DNA of 64,000 nucleotides from Helicobacter pullorum NCTC 12824 (GCF_017979475.1 NZ_JAERIT010000008.1:1-64000); one strand, 5' to 3'; positions 1-9,017 are shown, counted from the first letter of the stretch. Notes: generated from the sequence alone by a model not told the origin. Numbers and translations: made by a program.

Positions 1-42
1 TGCAGGGTATATTAGATTAGGAGTGTGGTGGTAGGAACTAAG

Positions 43-240
43 ATTGATTGAATTAAATTGGTTGGTTGAATTATTCATCAAATTCATTAATCAAATCAAA
101 TTTAATTCAATCATCAAATTAATTAATGAATGAAACAAATCAAACTTAATTTATTCATTGATTTATCTATCAATCAAATTTGTTAATTAATTAAATCATT
201 AATGAATTGAATCAAATCAAATTTAATTTATTGAATTAAA
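43..240. repeat. AT-rich low-complexity region
   Basis: The first 298 bases carry no supportable gene. From about 43 to 240 the sequence is built from overlapping variants of ATTG, ATTA, ATCA and ATGA. A 19-bp word (AATCAAATCAAATTTAATT) occurs exactly at 89-107 and again at 210-228. All three frames on both strands are full of stops. The far side of the region lies outside the window, so its full extent is unknown. It sits just downstream of the minus-strand gene ending at 299. Confidence 0.7.
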
Positions 241-298
241 AAAAAATTATTTAATGGGAGATTAGAGAATCAAAAGCCAAATGAAAAAATTTAAGATT

Positions 299-1078
299 CT
301 AAAATCTTACCATTTCCCTATCTCTTAATGTATAAGTAGCACATTTATCATACCCTATTTCTTTAGCTAAAGTTTCTAAATACTCTCTTTCAAAGCCGAT
401 TTGCTCTTTGGCATGGGCATCACTTCCAAAGGTGATAGGAATCTCCATACCATAGCACATTTCCAAAATCTCTTTAGAGGGGTATTGCTCTTTAACCTCT
501 TTGCGTAATCCAGCTGCGTTGATTTCTACTGCCATATTTGCTTTTTTAATAGCCCTCAAAGTTTCTTCTAGTTTTTTTCTTAAATCCTTGGTTGGTCGAT
601 GATTAAAAATCTTGAGCAAATCCAAATGTGCCACTATATCAAATTTGCCTGTTTTTGCCATTTGAGTAATGGCATCAAAATATTGCTCCCAACACACATT
701 AATATCTCTTTTGGCGTATTCTCGGATAAACTCTGGATTATCAAATCCCCAATCCCCTAGAAAATGCACCGCTCCGATTCGATAATCTAGCGGCAATTCA
801 AAGATTCTATCTTCCAAATAAGGCGGCAAGAAGTCAATTTCCAAAGCGGTTTTGATTGTGATTTGTGAGGCGTATTTTGCTTTTAACTTCTCAATCTCTT
901 GAAAATAAAAAGGCAGTTCTGCAAAATCCATACGAAACTGCTTATCAAACTCCATTGGGTTATGGCAAGAAAATCCAAAAATATCGATTTTTTGCTCGAT
1001 TGCTTTTTGTATGTATTCCTCCATACTTCCAGCTGCATGCTTGCAAAGATAGGTATGGTTATGCAAATCTACTCTCAT
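299..1078 (-). CDS. PHP-family histidinol-phosphatase
   Basis: Likely histidinol-phosphatase of the PHP (HisK/HisJ) type, which removes phosphate from histidinol phosphate in histidine synthesis. The 259-residue protein begins with the metal-binding HxH of the family (H6 and H8 in DLHNH), has a further metal-ligand candidate in SCHNP (H39), and shows VAHLDL in the middle and FGSDAH near the end, the expected PHP order. It lies 3 bp downstream of the hotdog gene and is probably co-transcribed with it. hisD lies in this window but far away, so histidine genes are scattered. Another PHP phosphoesterase activity cannot be excluded. Confidence 0.8.
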   Translation of the reverse strand: MRVDLHNHTYLCKHAAGSMEEYIQKAIEQKIDIFGFSCHNPMEFDKQFRMDFAELPFYFQEIEKLKAKYASQITIKTALEIDFLPPYLEDRIFELPLDYRIGAVHFLGDWGFDNPEFIREYAKRDINVCWEQYFDAITQMAKTGKFDIVAHLDLLKIFNHRPTKDLRKKLEETLRAIKKANMAVEINAAGLRKEVKEQYPSKEILEMCYGMEIPITFGSDAHAKEQIGFEREYLETLAKEIGYDKCATYTLRDREMVRF

Positions 1079-1081
1079 TGT

Positions 1082-1558
1082 CTAATCCATTCTTTTTTCC
1101 ATTTCTTTTGTGATATGCAGATTCAAAACATGCTTATCAAACACAGCCACATAAAACATTGCATCAAATATTTTAATATCCAACACGAAGCCTTCCACTT
1201 TCACTTCACGCTTTTTTGTATCTTCTTGCAAACTTTGTGCTTTAAAAAGCACTTCATTTCCTAATTCAATAGGTGCTAAAAACTTCATCTCTACGCCAAT
1301 AATAATAGCATTAGGATTATTTACAGCTAATAAGGCACTATATGCTGCGCTAGAATAGAGATTCCCCGAATGCACCAAACCTGTTTTGTCCAAAATCATT
1401 TTGCTTGTTGTCTCTAGCAAAACATTGGCTTGTCCATCTTTTAGTTCTTTGATAATTCCATTACTTGGGTCAATATTTTGACAAACTTTTTGCACCACTG
1501 CATCATAATCTGCTTTGCTTAAAAAATCCCCTTCTTCACTCTCAAACTCTTCTTCCAT
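1082..1558 (-). CDS. Hotdog-fold thioesterase-like protein
   Basis: A 158-residue protein with the features of a PaaI/FapR-like hotdog fold: VHSGNLYSSAAYSAL resembles the central helix, followed by strands ending in a MKFLAPIELGNEVLF pattern typical of acyl-thioester hydrolases. The first 15 residues are very acidic (MEEEFESEEGD). Substrate is unknown. An AAGGCG motif lies 6 nt before the ATG. It is the first gene of a two-gene minus-strand unit with the PHP phosphatase and diverges from pglA. A conserved Campylobacterota protein; the thioesterase function is inferred from fold only. Confidence 0.65.
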   Translation of the reverse strand: MEEEFESEEGDFLSKADYDAVVQKVCQNIDPSNGIIKELKDGQANVLLETTSKMILDKTGLVHSGNLYSSAAYSALLAVNNPNAIIIGVEMKFLAPIELGNEVLFKAQSLQEDTKKREVKVEGFVLDIKIFDAMFYVAVFDKHVLNLHITKEMEKRMD

Positions 1559-1590
1559 TTTATACGCCTTATTTTGACTTAAAAACTAAA

Positions 1591-1596
1591 ATTATA
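1591..1596 (-). promoter_or_regulatory. -10 box for the hotdog/PHP gene pair
   Basis: Minus-strand TATAAT (in context GATATAAT), about 33 bp before the ATG at 1558. A perfect match to the Helicobacter housekeeping -10 hexamer in the 133-bp divergent gap; no clear -35, as usual for this sigma factor. Confidence 0.55.
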
Positions 1597-1638
1597 TCAC
1601 ATTATTACAATGCCACCATAAAATAATATGCCATAAAA

Positions 1639-1647
1639 TGCTATAAT
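1639..1647 (+). promoter_or_regulatory. Extended -10 promoter for pglA-pglC
   Basis: TGCTATAAT, a perfect extended -10, ends 44 bp before the pglA start codon. It is back to back with the minus-strand -10 at 1591-1596. Confidence 0.65.
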
Positions 1648-1691
1648 TAGCCTATTTAAATTCATAAAATTTTAATTACCAAAGGCATTTT

Positions 1692-2837
1692 TTGAAAATT
1701 TTATTTCTTTCCCACACTGATTCTAATCTCTATCGCTTTAGATTGCCTGTAATGATTGCTTTAGTCAAAGAAGGGCATCAAGTCGTCGCTTTAGTCCCCA
1801 AAGGCGAATGTTTTGAAAAATTCTCAAAACACAATATAAAAGCTATAAATTATCCTATACAACGCAGTAGCCTCAATCCCCTAAAAGCCCTAAAAACCAT
1901 TCAAAATATCGCAGAGATTCTCAAACAAGAAAAGCCTGATATTATCCACACTTTTATGCTAAAACCAAATATCTATGGCTCTTTTGCAGCAAAAATCGCA
2001 GGGATTCCCTATGTAATAAACTCACTTACTGGGCTTGGAAGCTTTTATATTCAAAAATCCCTCAAAACAACGCTACTTAGAATCTTGATTGAAAAACTCA
2101 ATTTCTTTGCCTTTAAAATCGCCAAAAAAGTGCTTTTTCAAAATCAAGATGATTTAAATCTCTATGTCCAAAAAGGCTTAGTTCCTAGAGAAAAAACGAT
2201 TTTAATCAAAGGTTCTGGGATTGATACTGCTCTTTTTTCACCATTTTCACAAGATGAGATTCAACAAACTCGCAAAAATCTAAAAATCCCACAAGACAAA
2301 ATCATCATCTTAATGGTCGCCCGTGCTATCTTGCACAAAGGCATCAAAGAATACTATCAAGCTGCAAAAATCATCACACAGCAAAATCCAAAAATCCTAT
2401 TTTTATACATTGGGGGAATTGACAATGGAAATATTGCGCCCATCACACAAGATTTTTTAGAATCTAATCCGCAAGTGCATTATTTGGGAGAAAAAGACAA
2501 TATTAAAGAATGGATTGGGATTTGTGATATTTTTGTGCTTCCAAGCTATCGAGAAGGGATTCCACGCACATTATTAGAAGCTGGAAGTATGGCAAAGCCG
2601 ATTATTACCACTAATGCAGTAGGTTGCAAAGAAGTCGTAGAAGAAGGCAAAAATGGCTTTTTAGTGCCCATTGGAGAAAGTGAGATTTTAGCCCAAAAGA
2701 TTCTTGAACTCTCTTGCAATCAAGCCTTAAGAGAACAATTTGGCAAAAACTCTCAAGAAAAAATCCGCAAAGAATTTAGTGTAGAAACCATCGTAGAATC
2801 CTATCTTAAACTTTATAAAGAGGTAAAAAATGTATAA
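1692..2837 (+). CDS. pglA: N-glycan glycosyltransferase PglA (GT4)
   Basis: Glycosyltransferase of the GT-B, family 4 type. From its close match in layout and many segments to Campylobacter jejuni PglA (opening [59 protein letters not shown]), it should add the first GalNAc to undecaprenyl-linked bacillosamine on the cytoplasmic face. The E-x7-E motif of the family is seen in the [13 protein letters not shown] segment. Start is TTG, giving 381 residues as in C. jejuni. It overlaps pglC by 8 bp. The rest of a pgl locus is not here. The acceptor sugar is inferred, not shown. Confidence 0.85.
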   Translation: MKILFLSHTDSNLYRFRLPVMIALVKEGHQVVALVPKGECFEKFSKHNIKAINYPIQRSSLNPLKALKTIQNIAEILKQEKPDIIHTFMLKPNIYGSFAAKIAGIPYVINSLTGLGSFYIQKSLKTTLLRILIEKLNFFAFKIAKKVLFQNQDDLNLYVQKGLVPREKTILIKGSGIDTALFSPFSQDEIQQTRKNLKIPQDKIIILMVARAILHKGIKEYYQAAKIITQQNPKILFLYIGGIDNGNIAPITQDFLESNPQVHYLGEKDNIKEWIGICDIFVLPSYREGIPRTLLEAGSMAKPIITTNAVGCKEVVEEGKNGFLVPIGESEILAQKILELSCNQALREQFGKNSQEKIRKEFSVETIVESYLKLYKEVKNV

Positions 2838-3441
2838 AAACCTGATTAAACCTATATTGGATTTTATTTTGGCGTTTTTGTTGATTATTATTTTCTCACC
2901 TATCATTTTGATAGTTGCCTTACTCATCAAACTTAAGCTTGGCTCCCCTATTTTATTTACTCAAGAGCGACCGGGATTAAATGGCAAAATCTTTAGAATC
3001 TACAAATTCCGCACAATGAGTGATGAGAGGGATTCTAAGGGTGATTTGCTAAGTGATGAATTACGGCTTAAAGGCTTTGGTAAATTGATACGCAAAAGTA
3101 GCCTTGATGAACTTCCACAGCTTTTTAATGTCCTAAAGGGCGAAATGAGTTTTGTAGGACCTCGTCCTTTGTTGGTAGAATATTTGAAACTCTATAATCA
3201 AGAACAAGCCAAACGCCATAATGTCAAACCCGGAATCACAGGTTGGGCACAAGTCAATGGGCGAAATGCAATTTCTTGGGAAGAAAAATTCAAACTTGAT
3301 GTGTATTATGTAGAACATATTAGTTTTATGCTAGATTGCAAAATTTTGTATATGACTTTTTTTAAGGTATTAAAACGCAAAGATATTAATTCTAATACAA
3401 ATATTACAATGGAAAAATTCACAGGCAATAAAAGCGAATAA
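2830..3441 (+). CDS. pglC: Phosphoglycosyl transferase PglC
   Basis: Monotopic phosphoglycosyl transferase (bacterial sugar transferase family) that should move phospho-N,N'-diacetylbacillosamine from UDP to undecaprenyl phosphate, the first membrane step of N-glycan assembly. The 203-residue protein has a re-entrant hydrophobic segment at about 8-30, then [19 protein letters not shown] and [19 protein letters not shown] (catalytic Asp-Glu pair in SLDELPQ) and [13 protein letters not shown]. These segments closely resemble C. jejuni PglC, including the length. It overlaps pglA by 8 bp; here pglA comes first. It ends 1 bp before the tRNA-Glu 3' end on the opposite strand. Confidence 0.9.
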   Translation: MYKNLIKPILDFILAFLLIIIFSPIILIVALLIKLKLGSPILFTQERPGLNGKIFRIYKFRTMSDERDSKGDLLSDELRLKGFGKLIRKSSLDELPQLFNVLKGEMSFVGPRPLLVEYLKLYNQEQAKRHNVKPGITGWAQVNGRNAISWEEKFKLDVYYVEHISFMLDCKILYMTFFKVLKRKDINSNTNITMEKFTGNKSE

Positions 3442-3442
3442 T

Positions 3443-3518
3443 TGGCGACCCTTGGAAGATTCGAACTTCCGTTGCTGCCGTGAAAGGGCATTATCCTTGG
3501 CCACTAGATGAAAGGGTC
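3443..3518 (-). tRNA. tRNA-Glu (UUC)
   Basis: Read on the minus strand it folds as a 76-nt cloverleaf with 7-bp acceptor stem GACCCTT/AAGGGTC, anticodon TTC in loop CTTTCAC, T loop GTTCGAATC, discriminator G and an encoded CCA (plus-strand TGG at 3443-3445). It lies convergent with pglC. Confidence 0.95.
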
Positions 3519-3524
3519 GGCGAA

Positions 3525-3530
3525 ATTTTA
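3525..3530 (-). promoter_or_regulatory. -10 box of tRNA-Glu
   Basis: Minus-strand TGC-TAAAAT (extended -10) whose last base is 6 nt upstream of the mature tRNA 5' end, so transcription would start very close to the first tRNA base. Confidence 0.5.
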
Positions 3531-3594
3531 GCATAATTTGGTTATTATGAAAATAAATCCTTTCTTTAAAAGCCTCCATTTAGCAATAAAAAAG

Positions 3595-3600
3595 TATAAT
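3595..3600 (+). promoter_or_regulatory. -10 box before the propeller gene
   Basis: TATAAT in context AAAGTATAAT, 48 bp before the ATG at 3649. Confidence 0.5.
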
Positions 3601-3648
3601 ATTTCAAAATCTCCACATAATAAGTATTCTATGACAAGGGGGGCTTGA

Positions 3649-5814
3649 ATGTTTCCATTGCAAAACAAATTAAGGCTCATTGGAAGTGTTTTAGGTGTCG
3701 CAACTAATCAAAATTCTATTATTTGTGCGGATAACTTTTATAATATTTCCACTTTTTCTCTCTCAACCAAAACAATAGACAAAGCCCTACAAGTCGCAAA
3801 AGAAGCAGAACCTTTGCACCCTTTTAGCAAATCTATCGCTATTGGCAATGTTAGCGGAAAAGTTGCTACTGGTTTTGCCACCACTCCAAAGGGTATTGTG
3901 CTAAAAACAGAACCCCAAATCGCCCCAATCTCTTTGCTAACTTGGCAAAAACTTGAAATTTCTAAAATTGCCTTTTCACAAGATGATAATTATCTAGCTA
4001 CCGGCGGAGAAGATGGGAGAGTGTTAGTTTATACCGGAGATAATTACCATTTGCTTTTGAGTTTGCCTCCCTTTCCTGATTATATTTCTTCTATTGTTTT
4101 TAGTGATGGCGGGACGCTTATTTTTAGTGCTTGTTTTGGTAGAAGTGCGATGATTTTTGATATTCTAAAAAATACAAAAATTGTAGATTTCAAAACAGAT
4201 TTGGTAGTCGAAGATGCTTTTTTTTATGATGAGGATACTAAGCTGTTTTGTGTTACAAAAAATGGAACTTTTACCTATGATATCCGCAAACAAGAATTTA
4301 TCTCCAAAAATACTCTCCAAAACTCTTGGCTAACTGTTTGCAAAAAACTCCCCGGAGAAAAATTTGCAATTATCGGCGGAAAATATAATCCTTTACGCAT
4401 TATCAAAATTAGTGATAATTCTGTGGTTGATATTATTCCCTCAGAACAAATAGGAGCCACCTCGCTATTTTTAGATAAAAATACCCTTTATGCTGGATAT
4501 TGTAGCGGTTATATCGAAATTATTCAAATTGACAAAGACAAAGATGAAATGCTTGAATTTATAGCCCAAAATGACTTAAAATCTTGCCTTAAACTCATAC
4601 AAGAAAAAAATTTATTTTTGCAAATCTTGCCTCAATACATACAAAAACTCGATTCTCTGTGGAAAGAAAATCTGCTTCAAGCCATTGATTTGCTTGCAAA
4701 AGACAAACTGCAAGAAGCTAGGAATTTGGTAGAATCCTTTATGCACGACCCCAAAAAGAAAGAAGAGTTTAATTATTATTGGCTCCAAAAAGAAAGTGTA
4801 GCACATTTTATGGATTTAATAGAAGCCAAAAACTACGCTGAAGCTTATAACCTCATCAAACAATATCCATATCTAAAAGATACGATTGCTTATGCTCAAT
4901 TAGAAGAATTGTGGGAAAAATCTTTTGAACTTGCCAAAAGACTACTTGCCCAAGATGCACAACACAATCTCAATCAAGCTCAAGAGCTCCTAAAACCATT
5001 TAGCAATGTTAAAGGCAAAAAAGATTCTATTACAATGCTTTTAAGAAATGTGGATAAATTCCTCCAAGCCGACAAAGAATTTAAAGCAAAAAATTTTATA
5101 GAATATTTTAAACTTTGCGAAAAATTCCCCTTTTTGCAAGAAACAAGAATCTACAAAAATGCACTATTAATCGGGAATCAACTCTCACAAAATATCGCTT
5201 CTTTGGAAAACAAAGGGGATTACAATAAAGCACTTGAAATTTGCAAACTTTTATCTGCAATGTTTCCTTTCAAAAACATCGCCGCTGAAAAATCAAAAAC
5301 CATTCAACTCAAACAAGAGTTTATCCAATATTGCACCACCCAAAAACTTTCAAAAGCTTTTGAAATGGCAGAATCTCACTTTGAATTACATTCTTTGCCC
5401 GAATACAAAAAGCTTTATGAGGATTTCAAGATTCAAGGTAGAAGTGCTTTTGCCTTTGCTTCTAAAGGGGATGGAAAAGGCACTTTAGATACACTCAAAA
5501 ACTATCTTTACATTGATTGCTGGAAAGACAAAGTTGCTTCTATCCTCAAAATCGCCTATCTCACAGAATTTATACAAAATGCCAACCAAGATTCTAAAAA
5601 TATTAATTGGAAAGAAACCTTTCAATACTATATTGAGCGTTACAGCAAAGATGAAGAAATCAAAAAAGTCGCTGCTGAAATGGGAATAAGCGATATTTTA
5701 AATAGTATCCCATTTGATGGGAATCCAAAAGGCTATCTTAATGCTATTATTGCAGATTCATTGCTTTGTATTGACAATCAACCACTACACGAATACCAAA
5801 CCACAAAAGGCTAA
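3649..5814 (+). CDS. WD40-like propeller plus alpha-solenoid protein
   Basis: A 721-residue protein of unknown function. Residues 1 to about 305 contain WD40-like blades (for example ISKIAFSQDDNYLATGGEDG and TSLFLDKNTLYAGYCSGY). From about 310 to the end the sequence changes to amphipathic helices with TPR/solenoid-like periodicity (for example NYAEAYNLIKQYPYLKDT and DYNKALEICKLLSAMFPF). There is no signal peptide or membrane segment, so it should be cytoplasmic. A GGGG motif precedes the ATG. It ends 3 bp before ispG and is probably co-transcribed with it. Related WD40-repeat proteins occur in Campylobacterota; no partner or reaction can be named. Confidence 0.7.
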   Translation: MFPLQNKLRLIGSVLGVATNQNSIICADNFYNISTFSLSTKTIDKALQVAKEAEPLHPFSKSIAIGNVSGKVATGFATTPKGIVLKTEPQIAPISLLTWQKLEISKIAFSQDDNYLATGGEDGRVLVYTGDNYHLLLSLPPFPDYISSIVFSDGGTLIFSACFGRSAMIFDILKNTKIVDFKTDLVVEDAFFYDEDTKLFCVTKNGTFTYDIRKQEFISKNTLQNSWLTVCKKLPGEKFAIIGGKYNPLRIIKISDNSVVDIIPSEQIGATSLFLDKNTLYAGYCSGYIEIIQIDKDKDEMLEFIAQNDLKSCLKLIQEKNLFLQILPQYIQKLDSLWKENLLQAIDLLAKDKLQEARNLVESFMHDPKKKEEFNYYWLQKESVAHFMDLIEAKNYAEAYNLIKQYPYLKDTIAYAQLEELWEKSFELAKRLLAQDAQHNLNQAQELLKPFSNVKGKKDSITMLLRNVDKFLQADKEFKAKNFIEYFKLCEKFPFLQETRIYKNALLIGNQLSQNIASLENKGDYNKALEICKLLSAMFPFKNIAAEKSKTIQLKQEFIQYCTTQKLSKAFEMAESHFELHSLPEYKKLYEDFKIQGRSAFAFASKGDGKGTLDTLKNYLYIDCWKDKVASILKIAYLTEFIQNANQDSKNINWKETFQYYIERYSKDEEIKKVAAEMGISDILNSIPFDGNPKGYLNAIIADSLLCIDNQPLHEYQTTKG

Positions 5815-5817
5815 CAA

Positions 5818-6909
5818 ATGCAAACACTCAAAAAACCCTACCCCACAAAACAAATCCAAGTTGGAGAAGTCAAAATCGGTGGTGGTGCGCCCATCTCTGT
5901 GCAAAGTATGACTTTCTCCAAAACCGCCAACTTACAAGCCACCAAAGAACAAATTGACAGATTACAACTTGCAGGGTGCGATATTGTGCGTGTGGCTGTA
6001 AGCGATGAAGAAGACGCAAATGCACTCAAACAGCTTAAAAATATGATTTCACTTCCGCTAGTAGCTGATATTCACTTCCGCTACAAACTCGCATTAATTG
6101 CCGCTCAATGGGTAGATTGTATCCGCATAAATCCGGGCAATATCGGCTCAAAAGAAAAAATCAAAGCCGTAGTAGAGGCATGCCAAGAACGAAATATACC
6201 CATTAGAATCGGAGTAAATGCGGGAAGTTTGGAGAAGCAGTTTGAAGAAAAATATGGTGCAACTCCAAAAGGAATGGTAGAATCTGCACTTTATAATATT
6301 AAACTTTTGGAGGATTTTGGATTTAGCAATCTCAAAGTTTCCCTCAAAGCTAGTGATGTAGAACGCACAATGGCAGCTTATAGAATGCTACGCCCTTTGG
6401 TAGAATATCCTTTTCACTTAGGAGTTACAGAAGCAGGGGACTTAGAATCTTCAATGATCAAAAGCTCTATGGCACTGGGTGGCTTACTCATGGAAGGAAT
6501 AGGCGACACAATGCGTGTATCTATCACGGGAGAATTAGAAAAGGAAGTAGAAGTAGCACGCTCCATCTTGCGTTATAGCGGGAGACAAAAGGAAGGAATC
6601 ACCTATATTTCTTGCCCTACTTGCGGGAGACTACAAGCTGATTTGGTGCCAATCCTAAAAGAACTCAAAGAAAGAATGCCAAAAATCAAAACTCCAATGC
6701 AACTCTCTGTAATGGGCTGTGCAGTCAATGCCCTAGGAGAAGCCAAACACGCTGATGTTGCTATTGCCTTTGGAAGTGGAGATGGACTTATCATCAAAAA
6801 AGGTGAAATAGTCGGAAAATACAAAGAATCTGAACTCATCGAAGTTTTTATAAAAGAGGTTTTAAACACAGAACAAGAAATGATAAAAAGCCAAGCAAAA
6901 GGAGAATAA
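5818..6909 (+). CDS. ispG: 4-hydroxy-3-methylbut-2-enyl diphosphate synthase
   Basis: IspG (GcpE), the [4Fe-4S] enzyme of the MEP isoprenoid pathway that converts MEcPP to HMBPP. The 363-residue protein is the short bacterial form. N-terminal TIM-barrel features include [20 protein letters not shown] and RINPGNIG. The C-terminal cluster domain shows SCPTCGR (two Cys) and [11 protein letters not shown] (third Cys) with the conserved Glu in NALGEA. It follows the propeller gene after 3 bp. A C12 tract begins directly after its TAA stop. Confidence 0.95.
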   Translation: MQTLKKPYPTKQIQVGEVKIGGGAPISVQSMTFSKTANLQATKEQIDRLQLAGCDIVRVAVSDEEDANALKQLKNMISLPLVADIHFRYKLALIAAQWVDCIRINPGNIGSKEKIKAVVEACQERNIPIRIGVNAGSLEKQFEEKYGATPKGMVESALYNIKLLEDFGFSNLKVSLKASDVERTMAAYRMLRPLVEYPFHLGVTEAGDLESSMIKSSMALGGLLMEGIGDTMRVSITGELEKEVEVARSILRYSGRQKEGITYISCPTCGRLQADLVPILKELKERMPKIKTPMQLSVMGCAVNALGEAKHADVAIAFGSGDGLIIKKGEIVGKYKESELIEVFIKEVLNTEQEMIKSQAKGE

Positions 6910-6921
6910 CCCCCCCCCCCC
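6910..6921. repeat. Homopolymeric C12 tract after ispG
   Basis: Twelve consecutive C directly after the ispG stop codon, so length changes cannot alter IspG. Such tracts are slippage-prone in Campylobacterota. No intact reading frame crosses it. Confidence 0.9.
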
Positions 6922-6955
6922 TCTTTTCTAACTTGCAAATTTGTATAATAACCAA

Positions 6956-7137
6956 ATGCCTTATTTACTTGCTAGATTAATAATCATTTGATAATCCTTA
7001 TCTATGCCATAATTTCTTTTATACAGAAAGACTTTATTGTATATTTAATAGATAACCATACCAAATTAACCCCAAAAGAAGCAGCAATTAAGATTATTAT
7101 TCAAAAAGCCAAAAATCACCAAATACACAAATTCTAA
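6956..7137 (+). pseudogene. Possible remnant of a short gene
   Basis: The gap 6910-7169 contains a frame that reads like coding sequence: 6976-7137 translates without interruption and ends FIVYLIDNHTKLTPKEAAIK... to a TAA at 7135. It has no start codon. An ATG at 6956 opens a different frame (MPYLLARLIII) that stops after 11 codons; a single frameshift near 6976-6990 would join the two into a protein of about 60 residues with one hydrophobic stretch. TATAAT lies at 6944-6949 but no ribosome site precedes the ATG. Product not recognised; it may be noise. Confidence 0.3.
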
Positions 7138-7169
7138 CACACAAGCCCCAAAATGAAGCTTGTTCTACT

Positions 7170-8015
7170 TTAGGGTAAATTCACTTTGAGTATTTTTCCC
7201 TCTGCCATTCTTGGAATCCACAAATTCTTACCATCACTTGCCATATCAGCAGGTCCTTTCATCGCAGGTAAATCCAGCACCTTAATATTTCCTTTTTTGT
7301 CCATTTGATACACAACACCCTTAAGATTCTCGCCCCAATCACTCACTAATAAATCTCCATTTTTCGCAAAAACCACTCCATCTAAAGCCCCCAAAGGCTC
7401 ACTTAATGCCACTTGTTTTTTGCTTTTTAAATCAATGCTCACAATACTACCCTTTGCCTTGCCATTTGGGTCATAACCAACAGCGATAAGGCGATTATTA
7501 TCTTTATCTAGTAATAATCCATTTGGACCACCAAATGCAGAATCTAATTTCACAAAAGTTTCATAACTTGCAGTTTTAACATCTATCTTATGAATAATCC
7601 CTGTGCCTGTATCACTCACAAGCAAATCCCCATTCAATACCACAATATCATTTAAGAAAATAGCATTTTTAATAGGCAGATTAAAAACTTCTTTTTTGCT
7701 TTTCAAATCAAAACCTTTTAGGACATCAATATCTACTACATATAAGATTCCATTAATCGTATTCATACCCTTTGGCGCATGAAGATTTTGCAAAAATTTC
7801 AACTCTACTAAATTTCCATTCTTATCTAATTTAGAAATAAACCCATCATTATCCTTGCTTAATGGCTCCAATTTCTCGCCTACATTGCCGACAAAAATAT
7901 CATCACCCAATATAAATACACTCTCAGGGTGTGAAAATCCTCCAATCTCTTGTGCATTAGCACCAATACTTAAAATACTTGCTAAAGCAATACTTCCTAA
8001 AAACTTTTTTAACAT
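7170..8015 (-). CDS. Secreted SMP-30-like beta-propeller protein
   Basis: A 281-residue periplasmic protein. The signal peptide is MLKKFLGSIALASILSIGANA with cleavage after the Ala. The rest is a repeating beta-propeller of SMP-30/gluconolactonase/NHL type, with blade motifs such as NDIVVLNGDLLVSDTGTG, FGGPNGLLLDKDNNRLIAVG and FAKNGDLLVSDWGENL. I start it at the ATG at 8015, where GAAAGGA lies 6 nt upstream, rather than 27 bp further out. No enzymatic residue set was recognised; it may bind a ligand. It follows the AraC regulator gene on the same strand and has its own -10 box. Confidence 0.7.
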   Translation of the reverse strand: MLKKFLGSIALASILSIGANAQEIGGFSHPESVFILGDDIFVGNVGEKLEPLSKDNDGFISKLDKNGNLVELKFLQNLHAPKGMNTINGILYVVDIDVLKGFDLKSKKEVFNLPIKNAIFLNDIVVLNGDLLVSDTGTGIIHKIDVKTASYETFVKLDSAFGGPNGLLLDKDNNRLIAVGYDPNGKAKGSIVSIDLKSKKQVALSEPLGALDGVVFAKNGDLLVSDWGENLKGVVYQMDKKGNIKVLDLPAMKGPADMASDGKNLWIPRMAEGKILKVNLP

Positions 8016-8049
8016 TTTTTTCCTTTCAATGATAAAAATCAAACAAGAG

Positions 8050-8055
8050 ATTATA
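8050..8055 (-). promoter_or_regulatory. -10 box for the secreted propeller gene
   Basis: Minus-strand TATAAT in context GTCTATAATC, 34 bp before the chosen ATG at 8015, in the 57-bp gap after the AraC gene. A good place for regulation by that AraC protein. Confidence 0.5.
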
Positions 8056-8072
8056 GACGAAATTTCAAATTT

Positions 8073-8969
8073 TTAATGAGTGTTTTTTGATAAAAAATAT
8101 AAGTTTTTTGATTTTTGATATTGTTTGGGTGTAAGTTGGTATTTCTTTTTAAAACGCTCAATAAACCACGAAGAGCTAAAACCACATTCTTGACAAATTT
8201 GATTAATATTTTTATTAGAATATTCCAAATAAAATTTAGCTTTATTAAATCTCTTTTCATCTAACCAACTTTTGGGGGAAATAAAAAAAGTTTGCTTAAA
8301 TTTGCGACTAAAGGTTGCATTATCCATATGTGCAAACTCTGCCATTTGCGAAACGCTTTGAAAATCAGTATTACAATAATCAAAAATCATATTTAATTCA
8401 AAACTAAATTCTTGAATAATACCCTTTAAAAATCCCACAAATACCTCTTTGTATTCCGATAACAAAAACAAAAATAATTCTTCAAACTTATGTGAAACTA
8501 AAGATAATGGAACATTTGGGGATTGTTGCAAGTAATACTCAAAGCTACTTGCTATCAAAGAAAGTATTAAATTTTCTCGCAAACAAAAAAACTCCAAACC
8601 CTCACAAGAATACTCTAATGGTAATTTTTCGCGGTATTTATGGATAAAACGAATAATTTCTGCATTATCAAAAAAAATTAAAATCGCCTCATAAGATTCA
8701 TCTTTTGGTGCAATGTTGCTAAAAAGATAATTTCCAGATTTCAAGAAAAAACCTTCTTTGGCTTTAATTTTGTGTTGTTTATTGTGTGTATGGATTATCT
8801 TTTCGCCCTTTAGCACAATCACTAAACAATGCATTTTTAAATAAACCATTGAATCTCTTGGTATAGGCGGCTTTTGGACAAATCGTGAAAACGCACAATG
8901 TGGTGCAGTAAATAAAATGCTATTAGGAGAATTTTTTAGAAAATCGGGAAAATATGTAAAATTACCCAT
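8073..8969 (-). CDS. AraC-family transcriptional regulator
   Basis: A 298-residue DNA-binding regulator. Residues 1 to about 190 form a cupin-like sensing domain (for example HTHNKQHKIKAKEGFFLKSG). The last 100 residues carry the two helix-turn-helix motifs of the AraC family: SVSQMAEFAHMDNATFSRKFK, then NINQICQECGFSSSWFIERFKKK followed by the conserved TPKQY. The effector is unknown. It is flanked by a chemoreceptor gene upstream and a secreted propeller gene downstream, which suggests local control of an extracellular-sensing group. AraC proteins are uncommon in gastric Helicobacter, which fits an accessory region. Confidence 0.85.
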   Translation of the reverse strand: MGNFTYFPDFLKNSPNSILFTAPHCAFSRFVQKPPIPRDSMVYLKMHCLVIVLKGEKIIHTHNKQHKIKAKEGFFLKSGNYLFSNIAPKDESYEAILIFFDNAEIIRFIHKYREKLPLEYSCEGLEFFCLRENLILSLIASSFEYYLQQSPNVPLSLVSHKFEELFLFLLSEYKEVFVGFLKGIIQEFSFELNMIFDYCNTDFQSVSQMAEFAHMDNATFSRKFKQTFFISPKSWLDEKRFNKAKFYLEYSNKNINQICQECGFSSSWFIERFKKKYQLTPKQYQKSKNLYFLSKNTH

Positions 8970-8978
8970 CTAAAGTTT

Positions 8979-9014
8979 CTTAAAATACAAAGTAAGCCAA
9001 AGAAAGCTTACTTT
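8979..9014 (-). terminator. Intrinsic terminator of the chemoreceptor gene
   Basis: Perfect 9-bp inverted repeat (AAAGTAAGC 8989-8997 and GCTTACTTT 9006-9014) with an 8-nt loop, directly after the chemoreceptor stop codon. On the minus strand it is followed by a T-rich stretch ending TATTTTA. Confidence 0.6.
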
Positions 9015-9017
9015 ATT

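Noticed and set aside
6603-6938. Minus-strand open frame across the C12 tract, beginning [14 protein letters not shown]
   Set aside because: It lies antisense to the well-conserved 3' end of ispG, has low-complexity Ser/Leu content typical of antisense frames and no family resemblance.
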